Shown one piece after another: positions 25,768 through 37,189 of a DNA stretch of 64,000 nucleotides. Each line of letters opens with the position of its first letter. The stretch's first letter is position 1. A program made the position numbers and the translations under genes. This DNA is from Gyromitra esculenta (taxonomy: Eukaryota > Ascomycota > Pezizomycetes > Pezizales > Discinaceae), in assembly GCA_038503075.1 (NCBI GenBank), contig JBCAML010000006.1, positions 1,488,001 to 1,552,000 of the forward strand. The letters run 5' to 3'. Below the pieces are notes generated by a model. It had not been told where the DNA came from and searched no databases. It saw nothing but the letters and a program-made list of their open reading frames with translations.

Positions 25768-28700
25768 TTATTCATAAACACTATCCTCCATCACCATTGC
25801 TGCAAATATAATGTTAGCACTTGGGCTTATTGAGCATCAATAGAGAAATATACTAACCTTTGGGTGTAGCAAACGCAGCTTTGTTTCTCATTCCGCCCAT
25901 CATGAACATCATGGAGCTTTCTCTTCGTCGAGACCTATTACCCCCACCAGACACCGATAGTGCTGCTGAACTATTATTCGCTTGCTCGTTCTGGTAAATA
26001 TCGACTTCACCTTGAGGGCGGTGGGGTGGAAAGTCCATATTTGGTGCTGATGTGGGAGTGAACATCTGTTCGTATGAAGGCTCATAACTAGCAGCGGCAA
26101 TCGTTCTCGGAGTTTGAGGTTCTTGCATCAAGTTTAGATGTGGCGGGAGCGGGAGGGGTGAATTTAGGCCTGGTGTATTAGGTTGTTTCACATACTGAAT
26201 TGCTGAAACCGACGGTCTACGTTCCTCGTGGTGCTCGCGGAAGGGAGAACGGGGTGAATCACGATCATCAGGTAAGTTATCGTCAGGCCGGACAAATATA
26301 TGTTTGTATTCATGAAGGAACATCGAGAAGACTTCCGCGGGAATATTCAATGTTGGAGAGAATACGATGCCAACTAGTAAACGATTAGCTTTCTTGGAAC
26401 ACCTTCTCAATCTTAGGTAGCAAATTAATACGTACCATTTCTAATTGTCATCTTGTTAACATCAGAGTTCTCTACAATACGTAGTAGATATCCTGATAAA
26501 GCTCGGAGAAGTTCAAAATTCTCGATAGGTAGACTATGAACAAGTTCGTTTAAGACTGCGATCTTGCTTGCCTTATCACCCATTTCTGTAAAAACGTCAG
26601 ATGAGTTTCAAATCGTCACCTAACGGAAAATGTCGCATACCAGTTACTTTGACGAATTCCTCTCTCCGGTCGGTAGTAAGAACATTCGTTGGCAGTTCTC
26701 TCAGATACAGCTTCAAAAGACCCGCGACGGCATGTACATCGTAGTACTCGTCGTTATTCAAGAGGTTGAAATCGGATTCTTTCCAAAGTTAGTTTTACAC
26801 CTTATCATATACAAAATGAATAAATACTCACCAGTATTGAATTTCTCCCTCAGCCCCTTAATGACTACATTTGACCCATTTAACCTAAAAATACCCTCCT
26901 CGTTGGATGCATCTTTGGCCTCCAAGTACTCGATACACCTATATATTACGGCTGGCAAATGCACGGTCACACCGAAAGGCTTGCTGAGATGTACTGCTTC
27001 TTCTAATGTTGCACCGAATATACTTCTAGACATAGGAAGCCTCTCTCCCGGCCCGGAATACGATCCATGTAGTGGCTGATTATCAAGATCGGAGGAAGAT
27101 CTTTGTCGGAATCCCCAGATACTGCGTTTCTTAGCCGCCTTCTGCTCACTATGGGTCAATTTTGTGCCCCAGGCAGCCAGATCGGAGATGATGGATCCAT
27201 TCGTTGGAGCAGATATTTGTTTTGGCGGTGGGTTTCGATCAGAAGTTGAGGCTATAGATGGTGCAATGGTTGAAGCCGAAGATTGTGGCACGGGTGCTGT
27301 CGATTTAATTGAATTTTGAGGTGATGGTGTGTTCCGTAACCGCTGGAGTTCCTCCGGTGTAGGGCCACGAGCAGGCTCAGGGCCTGGGGTAGTTTGCTCG
27401 TAGCCCAGAGCATGAAGCTTTTCTTGCTCGATAGTTTGCGAGTCCTTACTGTCTTTGTTGTTTGGTCCGTATCGTTTTTTCTTCTTGTCTCGCCCAGAAG
27501 CTGTGCCCGACTGCGGAGTTTGGGATGATAATTCCTCGACAGGATCACCCTTGTCCACATACTGCATCAAAGCCGCCACCCATTCATCCCTCTCCGCATC
27601 ACTTTCAGCGCAGAGAACATGGCGCACCAAAGTCGACGAATCCTTCCTCTTTGGCTCTAAAATCAAAAACGCATGTCGATATTGGCTTTCTGTGTCCGTC
27701 TCTCCTTCTAACGGTTCCTTGACTTTCTGGCTTTGTGACTGTCGCCCAATCTGAGCACTCTGGAGCTTAATTTGACCCAGATGCGCACCACCGGGCGCTT
27801 CATAATACTTCAATACAGGGCCATTCAGAAGAAAGTATCGAGCCTTCCATCCACCGAAATTCTTCCCTCGCTTTGTAAGATACCCTTCCTTTACCGGTTT
27901 CCCCTGAATCCCACTTGCGATACTACTCCCTTCTTTGATAGAGCCGGCAGCATCGTTGCTACCAACAATATGATCTACCATATCAGTAGAGAAGAACTCG
28001 CACAGCGCCAGCGCCGCACGCTCATCCATGGTAGCGCCCAAAACTCCAGCGAAGTACTCATCTACCGCAACCCTCCTCGAATCAATTCTGGCAGGAGCAT
28101 GACCTGTGAAAAGAGCTCTATCAGGAACCTTCACATTATATGCGATATACTTCCTCAGTACGGCATCTAAGGCAGGCAGTGCACCGACATCCTTCTCAAC
28201 TCTGAGTATCTCATTACCACTAGACCGAGCGAATACACCAAGTGTAAATACAGAATCGTTATCTGATACTCGAGGTTTACTACCAGGTAGCATACTCGCT
28301 CGAGAAGGTTTCATGCGAGATGACACCACGCGACAGTCTATTGAAGCAATTGCAGAGGGCAAAATTATCAAACTAACAGGAGCATCACTCAGTGTTGGTT
28401 GACTCGAGTTTGAATCACTCTTCTCATGCCCTCTGGGAAGTGGCGACCGTAGGGGCAAAGGTGATCGCAGGGGCATGCTCATGCTCTGAGGCATAAGCCC
28501 ACGAGGTGTGCTGGGTTGAAAGGGAACTGGTGCAACACCGAGCCTTGGCGATAAAGGTGAAGTTGTCCTTGGGGACACTGGAGATTGTGGTCTTTGTCTG
28601 GGTTTAGGTGAATTCGGGGGTCTATCGATCGGTCTAGGAGAACTCGGCAGCCCAGGGCTAGGTAACGGTGCTCTCGCAAACTGTTGTCTGATCTTATAAC

Positions 28701-30717
28701 CATCGCCAGATTCAGGAAAATTTGACTTGCCACCAGGTAGCGAAGGAGGTGGGGGAGCAAGGGTCAAAGGATTCTTTTGTGGAGACTGAGGGCTGGGGGC
28801 TGGCATTGCTGGAAGCTCTACTTGAGGAATTAATATTTCTGGTCCCTTTTTATCTATCGGTGTATGTTCCCAGCTATTACGCCTATTAGAATCATTAGAT
28901 GACCTGTCCTCAGTCACGATCACCAATCCTTCCGTCTTCTTCTGATAGCCCACAATTTCTTGAATGGAAATATCGTCATCATCTGACTCGTCCTCATCAT
29001 CTGTATGAAGTCTGGCCTCGGTGAGAGGAGATAATGCCAATGGTGCAGGGGGCGCTTTTCGCAATGGCGACTTTCCGAGACCCGATACGGGAGCAACAGA
29101 AGTTGAAATCCCAAGTTTCTTTAAATGGTGTCGAGCTGCAGCCTTTGCCGAATTATTCGGTAACATAGCTAAGGGTGGCAAAGATGAGTATGTTTCCGCA
29201 TCTGATGGCCGACTATCAGTCAATTCCAAGGACTGTCTTGGCGTATGTAGCTCTTCGTTCTGGTCCATTTTCGATAAAAGCAGTGCATTGCCTCCATCTG
29301 CACACTCTCGACGGGAACTAGGATCGGAATTTTGGCCCCCCACCACCGCCCCCATACTTTCAGGTGTAAGCGACCCATTGTAGACAGTTGGCGAAGGCAT
29401 CCGCTCCTTTGAACCACTTCCACCCTGCGCTGGGGAATCATCTGAATTGCGTCCTGCTGGAGGACTAACAGGGTACGGCGCAAGTGAGACATCCAGACCC
29501 GAATCGGATCCTTGTCGTCTGCGCTCCGGAAGGGGCATAGACTCGGATCGCATCAACGAGTAGCTTTCCACTGGTGACTCACCATGATCTTCGGCACCTG
29601 AAGATTCGTTTGCTGCTCGAGCTGCCAATATAGATGCTGTCGTCGTTGAGGTAGGAATAGGAGGTACAACTCCTAGCTGTTCCTTGAGTTTCTTCCTATA
29701 CCTGTCTTTGTCTTTCAATGCCCGTTCCAAGTCCTTGTTCAAACCCAAAATCATTGCTCGTTGTTTGTCCACCAGCTTCCATAGCTGAGCATTTTGAGTA
29801 GCTGCCGAGGCCTTTTCCTTTAACATGTACCCTATTAGTGCTTCTGCTGACCCAGCAGCTTGGATCAGCGTTTGAATGTCTGCAGGCGTAGGCGTAGAAC
29901 TTCCTGCACCATGGCTATTTGTGCTTCCGGATGAATGGGCGGACACGGAAGAGATAGCAGAATCAATCGATGATGTCCGAGGAATTGACCGAGAGAAGTG
30001 TTGAGGAGGCATTGAAGGAGATGGAGTTGGAGTTGTTGCTGTACTTGCAGACTCAGGAACTGAAAGTAAGGGCTGTAGCCTATCTCGACTTGAGCTGGCC
30101 ACAACACCGCCGGATCCGCCAGGCAGAGGCCTCGAAGCCGAATAATATGAAGAGACAGTCTCGTAGCGCTGCAAGGGCTCTGTGTTTGAATTATGGGACC
30201 CTGAAATCCCTCCAGCCACGATTGAAGCCTCTACTGCTAGCCTTTCGAGTTGGTTTTGAGAAACGCTGGTAGGAGTGCCTGGTTGGCTATAATACGGCGA
30301 TTTCAGATGCTGAGTAAACGAGGCCTGCTGTCCACTTCCACTTCCTCCACTATTACTGCTGCCGTTGCTCACGCGGTCAAGTTCCTCGTTAGTCTTGTCG
30401 CGTTGGGGGAAACGTGGTGAAGGTAACGGTCGAGGTGATGGTAACGGTCGTCGAGGCGAGGACGGGAATCCCTGGAGATTGAATGCAGTCCGTGCCTCAC
30501 CTTGAGAACTGGCCTGCAAAGCATGAACGTTAGGGGAAGGGGGGTGGAAGTAATGCTGCTTGGTATCGCCGCCCCCAACGTGCTGATTATTCAGGGTCGT
30601 GCTGATTTCTGCAACACGCAAGCGATCCTGGATACTGCTTGGCTCTGGGATTTCCCGGCCACTGAAGAGTCCGAACTGGGGCGAGGTCGGTGCTGGTGGA
30701 TAATTGTGACGCGACAT
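25768..30717 (-). CDS. BEM3: Bem3-type Rho GTPase-activating protein (PX-PH-RhoGAP)
   Basis: Proteins of this architecture stimulate GTP hydrolysis by Cdc42/Rho GTPases at polarised growth sites. Five exons, 30717-26832, 26778-26641, 26585-26436, 26373-25858 and 25799-25768, give 1573 aa. Residues 1-770 are mostly disordered, Ser/Pro-rich, with a short coiled coil near 300-350 (KLVDKQRAMILGLNKDLERA). A PX domain lies at about 775-920. A PH domain lies at about 938-1055 (KEGYLTKRGKNFGGWKARYF to DEWVAALMQYV). RhoGAP lies at about 1240-1430: VHLPAVIYRCIEYLEAK, the arginine-finger block EEGIFRLNGS, AVAGLLKLYLRELP and a C-terminal VGIVFSPTLNIP. The domain order equals that of yeast Bem3. The last coding exon is only 32 nt and ends AMVMEDSVYE. 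Target GTPase is inferred from homology. Confidence 0.93.
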
Positions 30718-33700
30718 GTTCGGAATTATTAAATATTTAAATATATTATTATTTCAAGGGGATGGATGGGGTGAGCAAGAAGCGAAATCTGAGAGTTTTC
30801 CCTGTCCGGTAAAGATGAGTGCCCGAGCTAGCTGCGAAGCTTAGAGGGGAGGAAGAACCTGCTAAATGAGCTTCCTAATAGAGGTTTCCTTAATTCTTTG
30901 AAGTTGGGCTATTTAGAAAATTTTCTTCGCGATCCCCTTCACCAGGAACTATCTTTACCAGGACCCCACGAACCGGAGATCAACAGATTTCGGACCAGAT
31001 TGGGTAGAGAGGTGTACAAATTGCTGGTGTCTCTGTGCGCAAGTCCTTCTGCCTGATGTGGATTGGTATTGCGGAGGTTGATGGTGTCTGTGTTTCGCGA
31101 GCCGACGCACACAAAGACCTCTCCGTTTCACTAGGTAATCGTCCTTCCCAATATCTCCCTAGGTGTTGTCTATCTCTCCCTCTCTCTTTCTCAATCCTCC
31201 AACCAGTAGTGGAATATAACAAGAAATAAACTGAATAAACAACGGTCCAGCGTCAACTTCAAGTCAGTTGTAGATCTAGAGTGAATAAAGAAGAATAGAT
31301 AGATAATGGCACAATTGCCTTGAGAAGGTATGCTCTGCGAAACGCTTCCCCGACCTTGGCGCAACTCCTTTAGACCAGGAAGGTAGGTAGCGGGAGGGAA
31401 GCGGTGTATGTAGGTATCTCAATTCTGCCTGATGAAGCTAAGACCTGCAGTCTATATCCTCCTGCAGCGACTGAGTATCGCTGTCTGGCACGTTACTCGC
31501 GGAGTTACGGTAGAATTGGATTGAGGGGTTCTTTCGAGGGATGAACTCGAAATAATTCTACAGCCCCGTGGAGAAGATATGCAGGTACGAAATAGCAAAA
31601 CGAAGCAAAAAGGGAAAAATAAAGAGAGAGATGATGTCCTCCACAGGTATTTACCCCGTCTCTCACTTTCAAGAATACAAGGCACACAATAAAAGAGCAA
31701 CGCTTGATGAGTTGTCTCCCCATCATCCACTCATCTCTATTCCTTGATCTATTCCCCAAACAACGCTCCACATCCCATCCCATCCATGATCCATCTCTCA
31801 GCCTGCCTGTCTGCAGTGTGTTCTGATTGCTTTTTCCCTCGTGGCCAGTGGCGTTCGCAAATGACAAGAGAACGCGGATCAGGGGTTCCGCCTAGCGTGT
31901 GTCAATAAAACCACAATGGAAGAAAAAAGTGATCAAAGCGGGTTTGAGCGCTCAGCGCGCCCTACTCAACCATGCGCTTTTCAGTAACCATGTCGCACGT
32001 TTATGATAAACGTCTATCCGATTCGATGTCTTTATTCGTAACTCGCTCCACACTAAACTTGAATGAACTCCAGCTTCAACTTCTTCCAGCCCCATACAGA
32101 AGAAACATTTCCAGAACCATACCGACGGATTTTACTGCACTTCTTCACGTCGGTGTACAATACTAAGAAACAATCACATCAGGATGTGTGTTCCCAGAGC
32201 TGCATACATGAAGATAGAGTTATCTCTCATGACCTCGTGACACTCTCAATTTACGCTGCGGGGAAGCCTGTGATGCCCCCTCCCTTTCATCTTTCTCTAA
32301 GTTACCCCGGTCATTGATCAACTTTAACAAACCGCTTCAGATGGTACGGATTTCAAGCAAATGAAGTAGGCGAGCATGATAATTATCCGAGGGCACCACA
32401 AGCCTGGACCCACCCGAGCGATCCGCTTTGTATCCTTCAAAGCGGATTCCAACGGTAAATCTCCGGAGGCAGGAGCGGAATCTGGAAGATACCGTATCCT
32501 TTCGGAACGGTAAATTGAAATTGATCGAATCTTACTGAAGGTGATTAAAATATGCATACCCGTACCTCGGCCGTTCTTTGCATACAAAGGCAAGTTCCCC
32601 CAGTACTGGTGCAAACATTGTATGTATGTATCCAGTAAAGTCTCAACGGTCAAGTAGCATACGTGATTGATATAAGCATATCAAAGCTTGTCCCGTTTTG
32701 CGATTGGCCATGAAAACCCCAGGTGCGTGTATCTCGGCACAAGCATACATACAGCTTTTGTTCCCCAGTGTATGATACTGTCAAGACTCCACTGTAATAC
32801 CAATTCCAGCCTTCGGGTGCTGCCGATGTCTTTCGTCCTGAATCTTACCCTGCCCTCACTGAACACCTACATATGTATGTAGGAACTGAGGCGTTTGTTG
32901 TTTCTTGTTCCTGAAATAATAAACATTTCAGCCAGAAAGCTTCAAACCCGTACCACAGTCTGCGGTACATAAGCGAAAACGCGGGGCCCCCGCAGCGCCC
33001 TGATATCCGCCAGAATGACACACCATTCTTCTATCTGCATTTTTTGCGAATACTGCCAGAACCCAGTCGAGGGTAGCGAACTGCGAGTAATAGCAACAAG
33101 ATGCACTTTGCAATATCACATGCACCTGCTGTCACAGAGCACCCACAGCAGCGGCCTGCATTTCATCCCGTCTCATGGCATATGGCCCGTGACAACATAT
33201 GTGGAGAGCACATTGATATAAAAAACAAATAAACCCTCAAATGTCAGGAATCGGAGTGCAGAGATAAGCGCACGCCATGGATAGGCGATCGCTGCTTTAG
33301 CAGGGTGAATCGATGCTTCGGATGCACAATTCGAAGCCGTTCCCGAAGCTGAGCCCGAGTATGCATGCAAGGAACTAGGAGCATACATGTAAGCTTGTGT
33401 CGCCAAGCTTTCGAGCCGCTAAAGCGAGAAAGTCGAGACCTCGAAATAAGTGACATGTCGACAATGGATATGCTTTCTCTTCTTGTATCTTTGGCCGACA
33501 TATAGATCTGCTATAGTTACAAAGACAGCCTCGCATAAAAATCATCACCGGGCTTTACTAATAGCTGACTTCAGTTAGGAATTGAGCTGATCGATCGAAG
33601 AAAGGGGCCCACCAAGATAGTCAAAAGCTGCTTAGAGACTCGAATTTTTCACACCAATATCTTGAGGCATGAGACACGAGGACACCGGGTCCCAAACGGT

Positions 33701-33849
33701 ACGACACACCATCAAAACGCTTCATAAAAACCTAGGTCATGGATGAAGCGCGCCTAAATAATATTTTGCACACATGTACTATAGCTTATTCCACAGGAGT
33801 ATAGGTTGAGAAATTGGATCTCCCAGTAGTCGTGCTTCCTTTCATCATT
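30718..33849. other. Intergenic interval upstream of the BEM3-type gene
   Basis: I see no supported gene. The first few hundred bases are presumably the BEM3-type promoter. A near-palindrome CCTACATATGTATGTAGG lies near 32864-32882, and one TACATGTA at 33384. Open frames in the interval are short and featureless. Confidence 0.5.
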
Positions 33850-34350
33850 TCATGGTTGTGTAGTCTGGGCTGCTTTCGGTGGCTTAAATTTCTTCTGCTT
33901 GACAACGCAAACACCAAGTAAGCAGGCAGGACCCCTTGAGTTACTTTGAATTAGTATCTATTTTAGTGCTCGGTGATCTTCGATTACTTACCTCCGAGAT
34001 TGTCTGAGAATCTCAACGTTCTTCCGCTCGTGACGAATTGCGCGGTATTGAAGGCGCTTGCAGGAGATACCCTACCTAGATACATTCATCGACGATCACT
34101 CGGTTAAGCTGAACTGTATACGGAACTCCCCTTTGGGGCGGAGAACCCTTGTTTTTCTTGCAGACCCTGGTCGATTTTTGGGTTGCCACACAACTTGATT
34201 GGGCACATAGAACAGTTTACTCTCTTGCCTGGCCTGGGCTCTTCTCGCCAGCCTTCATCACCTGAGCGGCGTAGCAACTTAAAATATCAGCAACGTGGAG
34301 AGTATTTGAAGTCTAAAACACCATAGAGTACGCAATCCGCCAATGGCCAT
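33850..34350 (-). CDS. Possible small Cys-rich basic protein, four exons (tentative)
   Basis: I do not recognise this gene; it is a hand-built model. Exons 34350-34332, 34261-34122, 34071-33992 and 33934-33850 join in phase to 107 aa. The protein would begin MAIGGLRDEGWREEPRPGKR, contain a cysteine pattern CSMCPIKLC followed by a single Cys in GISCKRLQYRAIRHERK, and end in a basic tail VVKQKKFKPPKAAQ. The third donor is GTAAGT with a good branch site (TACTAAT) and the phase agreement over three introns is some support. The first two donors (GTACTC, GTATAC) are weak. It could be a relic or chance. No function is proposed. Confidence 0.3.
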
Positions 34351-37189
34351 GACGATAGTAAAAAAAATTTCGGTAATAACGTGGGTTATCAGTGTGTCGC
34401 GCTTGAAGGACCAACCGTCCAATCCAAATCGACATTGCATCTGCCGACCAACCCTACAAATCTAACACCATCCAATCAACTGCTTCCCCTGCAACATCAT
34501 CTCGCAGTCGATTTTTTAACTCGAAACTTGAGGAACCCCTGGCCTCGGTCTCTTAGCCCGCATACCCTGAATAAATCGAAATACTGAGTATCTTGAACTT
34601 TGGACCTATGAGCTGACAAAATCCCGCCCGAACAATTAGTCACCTTCATCTCCAGCATTTGAGCCAGGCCCACTAACTCTTTGATCTAGGAACTACATAT
34701 CCATTACGCGGATAAAGTTACCAATATTTTGAAGATACTGGATGGCGATCCACATAGCGGGGTCGTCAGCGGTTACGTCTCGGATCACTTGAAATTATGC
34801 TTAGAATATACAAGTAAATCCAGGAACACAGGCGAAGTAATTGTTCCGTTCCGAGATCTCGGATAAATGTTGGTGAAATCTAAGCAGCAACATATTGCGG
34901 GGGTAGGTGAATTCTTATCTAGGAATGCCCCTCCCCGACAGGTGATGTTTTGTGCGCCCTTGTACTGCTCTACATAGCACCGATCTTGCATTTACCCGGC
35001 TTTTCACAAACCGTTGGCTATTTTCTCCAGATACACCTACCTATTTTCAATTACAACTATTTTGATGGTGTTTGTGGGCACAGCAAATTGTTATAGCTAG
35101 AAATTCTTTGTAAAAATAGTAAGACAATTGAATATTTTCTGGGAGTGACGGCGGCAAACTAGCGTTTTATGTTTATTTAAAGTGGACTTTGTTTCAAAAT
35201 CCCTTCCAACCTAGATGAGGACTATCTCTAACTCGAGGAACAAAATCTGAAAGTGGGCCGACCCTTGGGACAATCCCTGGGAGCTGTTTCCAGATAGGGA
35301 GGGGTAGTTAAAGATAGTTTACACCTAGGCCACAAGGAATGGTAAGCATTCTCTGTATCATCAATAGGTTGGCCAGCAGGCCGTCAAAAGAACTACAGTG
35401 GTTCTATAAAAAAAAAAACACGACTCACCACGAGTGGCCATAACTTAGATCCATCGTAGAGGTCAAAGGAATGTGTCTGCAGCGATGCTAAGAAGCAATA
35501 GTGCACCAGCCTAGTGTATTCCGATACCTATCCTAATAGCACTACCTTACTACCCCACTCGTCGTCATTACTCTTAAGGGTTTCCAATACCGAAGCGACG
35601 TTACCCATCGGTCTCGATTAGGTAGTCTTATGCTCCAATAAGGACGGCCAATCAGCCTACCCTGTAATAATTCAGCTTCTCTAATAACCTTCCACAACAG
35701 AGCCTCAGACTTGAAATATCTTCAGGAGGGTGATAGAAGCTCCCGAGACAAAATTTCTTTGCTCACTACCCCAGTCTTCCCCGTTGAGATGAGCTGACGT
35801 ATGAAGTTTGCTGCCGGTGATTTTGCCAAGAATGCTTCACGTGACGTGTCAGAACCAACCTGTGATAGTAATTGGCGAGCTTTAGGATTGTGAGGCAAAT
35901 TTCTAACCGAGCATCCGTCTTGGGTAATGGTCTCTTTTCTCTTGCAGGACGAAATAGAAAAACACATGTTTTCAGTGCCACTCAATCTGGTGGCGATGCC
36001 TACAAGTAAAATAGGTGCTCTCGAACATGAGAAGTTATATCACTAACGTACATGTAGGTATATGATGCGGAAGCCGCCACACCACAAAAGAGAAAAATAA
36101 TTCCTGGGCCCGTTAAACTTCCCAGAACTGTCATGCTTTGGCAGCTTCACATTTTAGCGAAAAGCATCGATTTGGCGAATGGTATACAGTGAGCGAGGAG
36201 AACAGAAATGGTGTTATGAGGTCGAAATAAGTGGCAAAACGAGGGTAGCGAGTGTGCTGCCAGACCATACTTGGTAAGATCTCCTAGCCACACTTTGCTT
36301 GAACATCTTAGCGTCGTTTGGTCGATGCAATATAACCCAACTGCTTTGTGCCAACCCTGACACCAACCCAACCGTTAGAAACTCTCGGAAATCTAACAAC
36401 TTGGCTAGAAGATTTCTATTTAGCTTCTTCTTTTGGATATTCTAGAAGCCGCTCGGTTCGTCACAAGGCGCGTAGCCGCGGTGCTGTGGTGATGGGTAAT
36501 CCCTTTTTTAGCGCTGGACATACATATATTTTTGTGCTCTCCTGTTGGCGCTTATTGTAGTTTACCAGGCTAAAGAATTCGGCGTTTAGGGGACTCGGAC
36601 AGAAACCGGACCTTACTACACAATTCCCAGTTGGAAAGGCGTAGATCAAAATTATACGAGAGTTTTTTTTCCACTTTTAAGACATTCCACTTGGTATGTA
36701 CATGGTTTTCCATTTTTCTGCTCGTATTTTCATGGCGTTTTTAAAATGGGCTACCTCTGCATCCCATATAAATTAGGTAGGCACAGAGTGGCTTGTATGG
36801 TATACGAACCTGGCCCATTTTAAAAACTACATGTATAAAAGGATACGAGTACAAGCACAAAGCCACATAGACCGTTCTGTCTACGTTTGGTGAACATACA
36901 TGTAACAAGGATGTCTTAGGTGTCTTATCCTTTCTTATACTTTACATTCCGTATGCCATCGGATGGCGGCCGCAATTTTAAATTTGCTTTTCGCGCTGGC
37001 CTTGGTCTAGGGGAGTGTTTAGGATTCCCTCTTTATGGAGATAGACACCGTAGGATATTTCCCTGCCTCGAGTGAGAGGTTTTGGGAAACTATGGCACCC
37101 GAATTACACTACGTAATTGTTATGGTGCTCGTGTAAGGAGAGAGTAATGAAAGAATTCCTTGGATTACACACACCGTAATCACAGTCTA
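34351..37189. other. Intergenic interval with one small element
   Basis: No gene is supported. A minus-strand open stretch at about 35722-35985 reads like protein in places (LPHNPKARQLLSQVGSDTSR) but starts at TTG, has no partner exons I can identify and no known motif. Three TACATGTA palindromes lie at 36049, 36828 and 36897, and an inverted-repeat element at 36719-36851. Confidence 0.45.
36719..36851. mobile_element. 133-bp inverted-repeat element with CTCGTAT ends
   Basis: The left end CTCGTAT (36721) and right end ATACGAG (to 36849) are inverted. A perfect inverted 15-mer GTTTTTAAAATGGGC lies further in, with a 5-bp gap difference between the arms. The right flank is TA and the left TG. 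Its CTCGTA termini match those of the element at 24403-24518. Confidence 0.5.

Noticed and set aside
35722..35985. 87-codon minus-strand frame with protein-like stretches
   Set aside because: It opens with TTG, has no upstream exon I could join in phase, and no recognisable family.
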